Below the pieces are notes generated by a model that saw only the letters and a list, made by a program, of their open reading frames with translations, had not been told where the DNA came from and made no database searches. Made by a program: the position numbers and the translations under genes. From the NCBI GenBank assembly GCA_018665505.1, contig JABJCS010000599.1, positions 1 through 7,695 on the forward strand: DNA of 7,695 nucleotides. The letters run 5' to 3'. The DNA is from Alphaproteobacteria bacterium (GTDB lineage Bacteria > Pseudomonadota > Alphaproteobacteria > UBA8366). This document shows positions 5,795-7,695 of the stretch, piece by piece (positions within the stretch are counted from its first letter, which is position 1; the number at the start of each line of letters is the position of its first letter).

Positions 5795-6955
5795 ATGCAG
5801 CGTATCCCCGTCGCGGAACGGGAAGACTGGAAAGAGACGGCCGTCGAACACGGCTTTGATTTCCATTCGATCGACGGCGACCCCTATTGGGATGAAAGCG
5901 CCTATTACCGGTTCACCTTGCGGCAAATCGAAGACGACCTCGAAGACCCGGTCGAGGAAATCGAGAACTTTTGCTTTGCGGTCGTGGAACGTGCCGTGGC
6001 CGACGAGGAAGTATTACGCCGCCTCGCCATTCCGGAGACCTATTGGGATTACATCGCAGGCAGCTGGAACCGGCAGGAGAAGAACTTCTATGGCCGGATG
6101 GATTTCTCATACGGCGGCACCAGCCCGGCAAAGCTCCTCGAATACAATGCGGACACGCCGACCGCGCTTTACGAATCCTCGATCTTCCAATGGGTCTGGT
6201 TGGAGCAGGCGCTGGAAAGGGGTTTGGTGCCGGAAGGCTGCGATCAGTTTAACTCGCTGCATGAGCGGATCGTCGAAACCCTCGCTAATTTCGGCATCCC
6301 CGGCCCCCTTCATCTCGCCTGCGCCAGCGGCAGCGAGGAAGATCGCGGTACCGTCGCTTATTTGGAGGATTGTGCGCGCCAAGGCGGGCTCGAGACGGTC
6401 TTGATGGAGATCGAGACAATCGGTATCGACCCCGCCGGCCGCTTCACCGACCCCAACGACCGTGTGATAGACACCCTCTTCAAGCTCTACCCCTGGGAAT
6501 GGCTGCTCGCCGAGGAATTCGCCGCTCATATCCCGAAGAGCGGCACCGTGTTCATGGAGCCCGCTTGGAAATCCATCCTCTCGAACAAGGGGCTATTGCC
6601 GCTTCTGTGGGAAATGTTCGAAGGGCACCCGAATTTACTACCGGCCTATTTCGAAGACGACCCGCGCGCCTCGGCGCTTGGCGATACTTTCGTGCGAAAG
6701 CCGATCTACTCCCGCGAAGGACAGAATATCGACCTGGTCCGCGAAGGGGCGACAGAGACGTTGCATCCGGGCGACTACGGACAGGAAGGGCATATCGTGC
6801 AAGCCTTCCATCCGCTGCCGGAATTCGACGGCAATTACCCAATGGCCGGATGCTGGGTCGTCGCCAGTCGCGCCGCCGGAATGTGTATTCGCGAGGACAA
6901 GATATTGGTGACCGGCGACGACGCTCGATTTATCCCCCATGTTATTCTGGATTAG
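5795..6955 (+). CDS. ygiC: YgiC, ATP-grasp protein of the glutathionylspermidine-synthase family
   Basis: The product from ATG 5795 has 386 residues, the length I recall for E. coli YgiC. An in-frame upstream extension exists but overlaps ygiB and has no family resemblance, so it is excluded. Conserved family blocks include WKETAVEHGFDFH near the N-terminus, PYWDESAYY, LLEYNADTPTALYE (about 114-127), DQFNSL, EDRGT, LFKLYPWEWL, EPAWKSILSNKGLLPLLWEMF, HPNLLPAYF and RKPIYSREG (about 301-309), then VQAFHPLP. Arg101, Asp103, Glu116 and Asn118 match the metal/ATP site order of E. coli GspS (R-x-D and E-x-N), and Lys302 is a likely nucleotide-binding Lys. It lacks the amidase half of bifunctional Gsp synthetase. 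It should be a cytoplasmic ATP-dependent ligase-like enzyme of unknown substrate. There is no clear ribosome binding site; coupling to ygiB, four bases away, is likely. Confidence 0.95.
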   Translation: MQRIPVAEREDWKETAVEHGFDFHSIDGDPYWDESAYYRFTLRQIEDDLEDPVEEIENFCFAVVERAVADEEVLRRLAIPETYWDYIAGSWNRQEKNFYGRMDFSYGGTSPAKLLEYNADTPTALYESSIFQWVWLEQALERGLVPEGCDQFNSLHERIVETLANFGIPGPLHLACASGSEEDRGTVAYLEDCARQGGLETVLMEIETIGIDPAGRFTDPNDRVIDTLFKLYPWEWLLAEEFAAHIPKSGTVFMEPAWKSILSNKGLLPLLWEMFEGHPNLLPAYFEDDPRASALGDTFVRKPIYSREGQNIDLVREGATETLHPGDYGQEGHIVQAFHPLPEFDGNYPMAGCWVVASRAAGMCIREDKILVTGDDARFIPHVILD

Positions 6956-7040
6956 ATCAAGTACTAGTGAAATGAACGAATCCGATATCCATACTACATC
7001 TAGTAAAAAGGGGATTCACTTTAAACAATATATAGAGTAA

Positions 7041-7078
7041 TGTTTCGTTCTCGATTTATTTACAAGAGAAGCGAAACA
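7041..7078 (+). promoter_or_regulatory. Hairpin that buries the ribosome binding site of the small gene at 7081
   Basis: Left arm 7041-7052 (TGTTTCGTTCTC) pairs with right arm 7066-7078 (GAGAAGCGAAACA), 12 pairs with one bulged G at 7071 and a 13-base loop. The only Shine-Dalgarno-like sequence for the downstream ATG, AAGAGAAG (7064-7071), lies almost wholly in the right arm. If formed in RNA the stem would block initiation, so translation could be controlled by temperature, a protein or an sRNA. The hairpin has no T-tract, so it is not a terminator. The surrounding spacer 6956-7080 is AT-rich and holds no gene. Confidence 0.5.
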
Positions 7079-7080
7079 AG

Positions 7081-7293
7081 ATGGACAGTTCAACCCAACA
7101 CATGCTTGAAGATAGTTACATGGAGACCGTCGAGGAAGCCTTGGGCGCCGGACACAACGAGGATACGGCCCATACTGAAGGCGTCACCGCAGCAGCCATG
7201 GTGCTGGCGGCCATGGAAGGTATGGAAGATGCAATGGCCCGCGCCGAAGTCGACACGATGTCGTTTCATCCGGGAATGCTGGACGACACTTAA
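7081..7293 (+). CDS. Small acidic Met-rich protein, function unknown
   Basis: The 70-residue product has no signal peptide. It has nine Met (residues 1, 8, 14, 40, 45, 48, 52, 60 and 66), many Glu and Asp, and a likely amphipathic helix from about residue 34 to 58 (VTAAAMVLAAMEGMEDAMARA). I recognise no family. The codons look like the neighbouring genes (GC-rich third positions, GCC, GTC and GAC common), which favours it over the overlapping 95-codon frame beginning at 7040. Its initiation region is folded into the hairpin described above. It converges with the OmpA-family remnant 30 bp downstream. A small regulatory or metal-related role would be pure guesswork. Confidence 0.55.
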   Translation: MDSSTQHMLEDSYMETVEEALGAGHNEDTAHTEGVTAAAMVLAAMEGMEDAMARAEVDTMSFHPGMLDDT

Positions 7294-7313
7294 GCGCGAC
7301 GGTACCAGCAAAC

Positions 7314-7335
7314 GGGAACGTGCTTAGCGTTTCCC
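7314..7335. terminator. Weak hairpin between convergent genes
   Basis: GGGAACG (7314-7320) can pair with CGTTTCCC (7328-7335), 7 pairs with one bulged T and a 7-base loop. It lies between the convergent small gene and the OmpA-family remnant, and includes the end of the latter. No T-run follows on either strand, so a bidirectional terminator is only a possibility. Confidence 0.2.
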
Positions 7336-7695
7336 CATATTGACGAAAGTCACGCGTCGATTGCGCGCCTGACCTTCTTCCGTCGCATTGTCCGCAAGGG
7401 GTCTTGTCTCACCAAAGCCGAGCGCCGACAAACGATGCCCTTCGATACCCCGCCCCATAAGCTCAAGACGAACGGTCGCTGATCGCTTAATCGACAGTTT
7501 CCGATTTTAGGTCGCCGTACCAGTGCTGTCCGTATGTCCTTCGATGATGATATGTCGGTCATTCAACGCTGCATGCTTCAGCGCTTGGCCGATCTCATCG
7601 AGTAGCTCATTCGCCCCTGCACGTAGGCGCGCGGAATCGAAATTAAAGCGAATTTGGATATTGATATGTGGCTCGACGCGCGCCTGTTCGGAGAG
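7324..7695 (-). pseudogene. OmpA-family C-terminal domain with an in-frame stop (5' end outside the window)
   Basis: Read on the minus strand, the frame is open from the window edge for 62 codons, meets TAA at 7507-7509, and continues in the same frame for 60 codons to TAA at 7324-7326. The upstream part contains INIQIRFNFDSARL and HIIIEGHTDSTGTAT. The downstream part contains NRKLSIKRSATVRLEL, GIEGHRLSALGFGETRP and QARNRRVTF. Together they form one complete OmpA/MotB peptidoglycan-binding domain with no frameshift, and the stop replaces the Tyr of the usual 'Y-N-x-x-L-S-x-x-R' motif. A TAT or TAC codon would restore it. The Asp of GHTD lies before the stop, and the Arg of LSIKRS, the second peptidoglycan-contacting residue in the family, lies after it, so the truncated protein should not bind. 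This is a nonsense mutation, a sequencing error, or a read-through site. Confidence 0.85.

Noticed and set aside
7040..7327. 95-codon frame overlapping the Met-rich protein
   Set aside because: Its product is rich in Trp, Pro and Arg as expected of an out-of-frame reading, and its start is inside the left arm of the hairpin.
7350..7562. Minus-strand 70-codon frame over the OmpA domain
   Set aside because: It is a different frame from the OmpA homology and has no domain of its own, so it is a shadow.
1..7695. CRISPR array, tRNA, rRNA or insertion sequence
   Set aside because: No regularly spaced repeats, no cloverleaf or rRNA-like sequence and no transposase homology were seen on either strand.

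Overview
The window looks like part of a Gram-negative proteobacterial chromosome, most likely an alphaproteobacterium. The clues are the GC-rich coding DNA, lipoboxes and signal peptides suited to a two-membrane envelope, a YgiB/YgiC pair and an OmpA-type peptidoglycan-binding domain. The organism assignment is an inference from style and gene content; there is no rRNA or other marker.

Region 1 (1-2888, + strand) is a tight run of four genes that reads as one operon. It holds the 3' end of an unrecognised gene, a membrane-anchored proline-rich protein with an unassigned C-terminal domain, and an exported caspase-like (C14) protein that seems to lack the catalytic His and ends in an SH3-like domain. 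Last comes an outer-membrane lipoprotein that resembles the GNA1162/CsgG-type group. Gaps are 12 bp, 3 bp and a 14 bp overlap.

Region 2 (2889-3299) is about 400 bp without a convincing gene, carrying small inverted repeats. Region 3 (3300-5167, + strand) is an ATGA-overlapping pair. It encodes a small membrane-anchored or exported protein whose predicted secondary structure recalls an I9/subtilisin-propeptide domain, then a 516-residue exported protein with FlgO/CsgG-like sequence and a C-terminal DUF4384 domain. Regions 1 and 3 encode only envelope proteins, and caspase-like, CsgG/FlgO-like and DUF4384 modules tend to turn up together. A joint envelope function is a reasonable hypothesis, and this is the best candidate in the window for an undescribed system.

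Region 4 (5170-6955, + strand) has its own TATAAT-type promoter and encodes YgiB (DUF1190 lipoprotein) and YgiC (ATP-grasp protein of the glutathionylspermidine-synthase fold), four bases apart. These are the most secure calls. Region 5 (6956-7695) has an AT-rich spacer with a hairpin that buries the ribosome binding site of a 70-residue Met-rich acidic protein. Convergent to it on the minus strand is the 3' part of an OmpA-family gene, interrupted by one in-frame TAA exactly where a conserved Tyr is expected.
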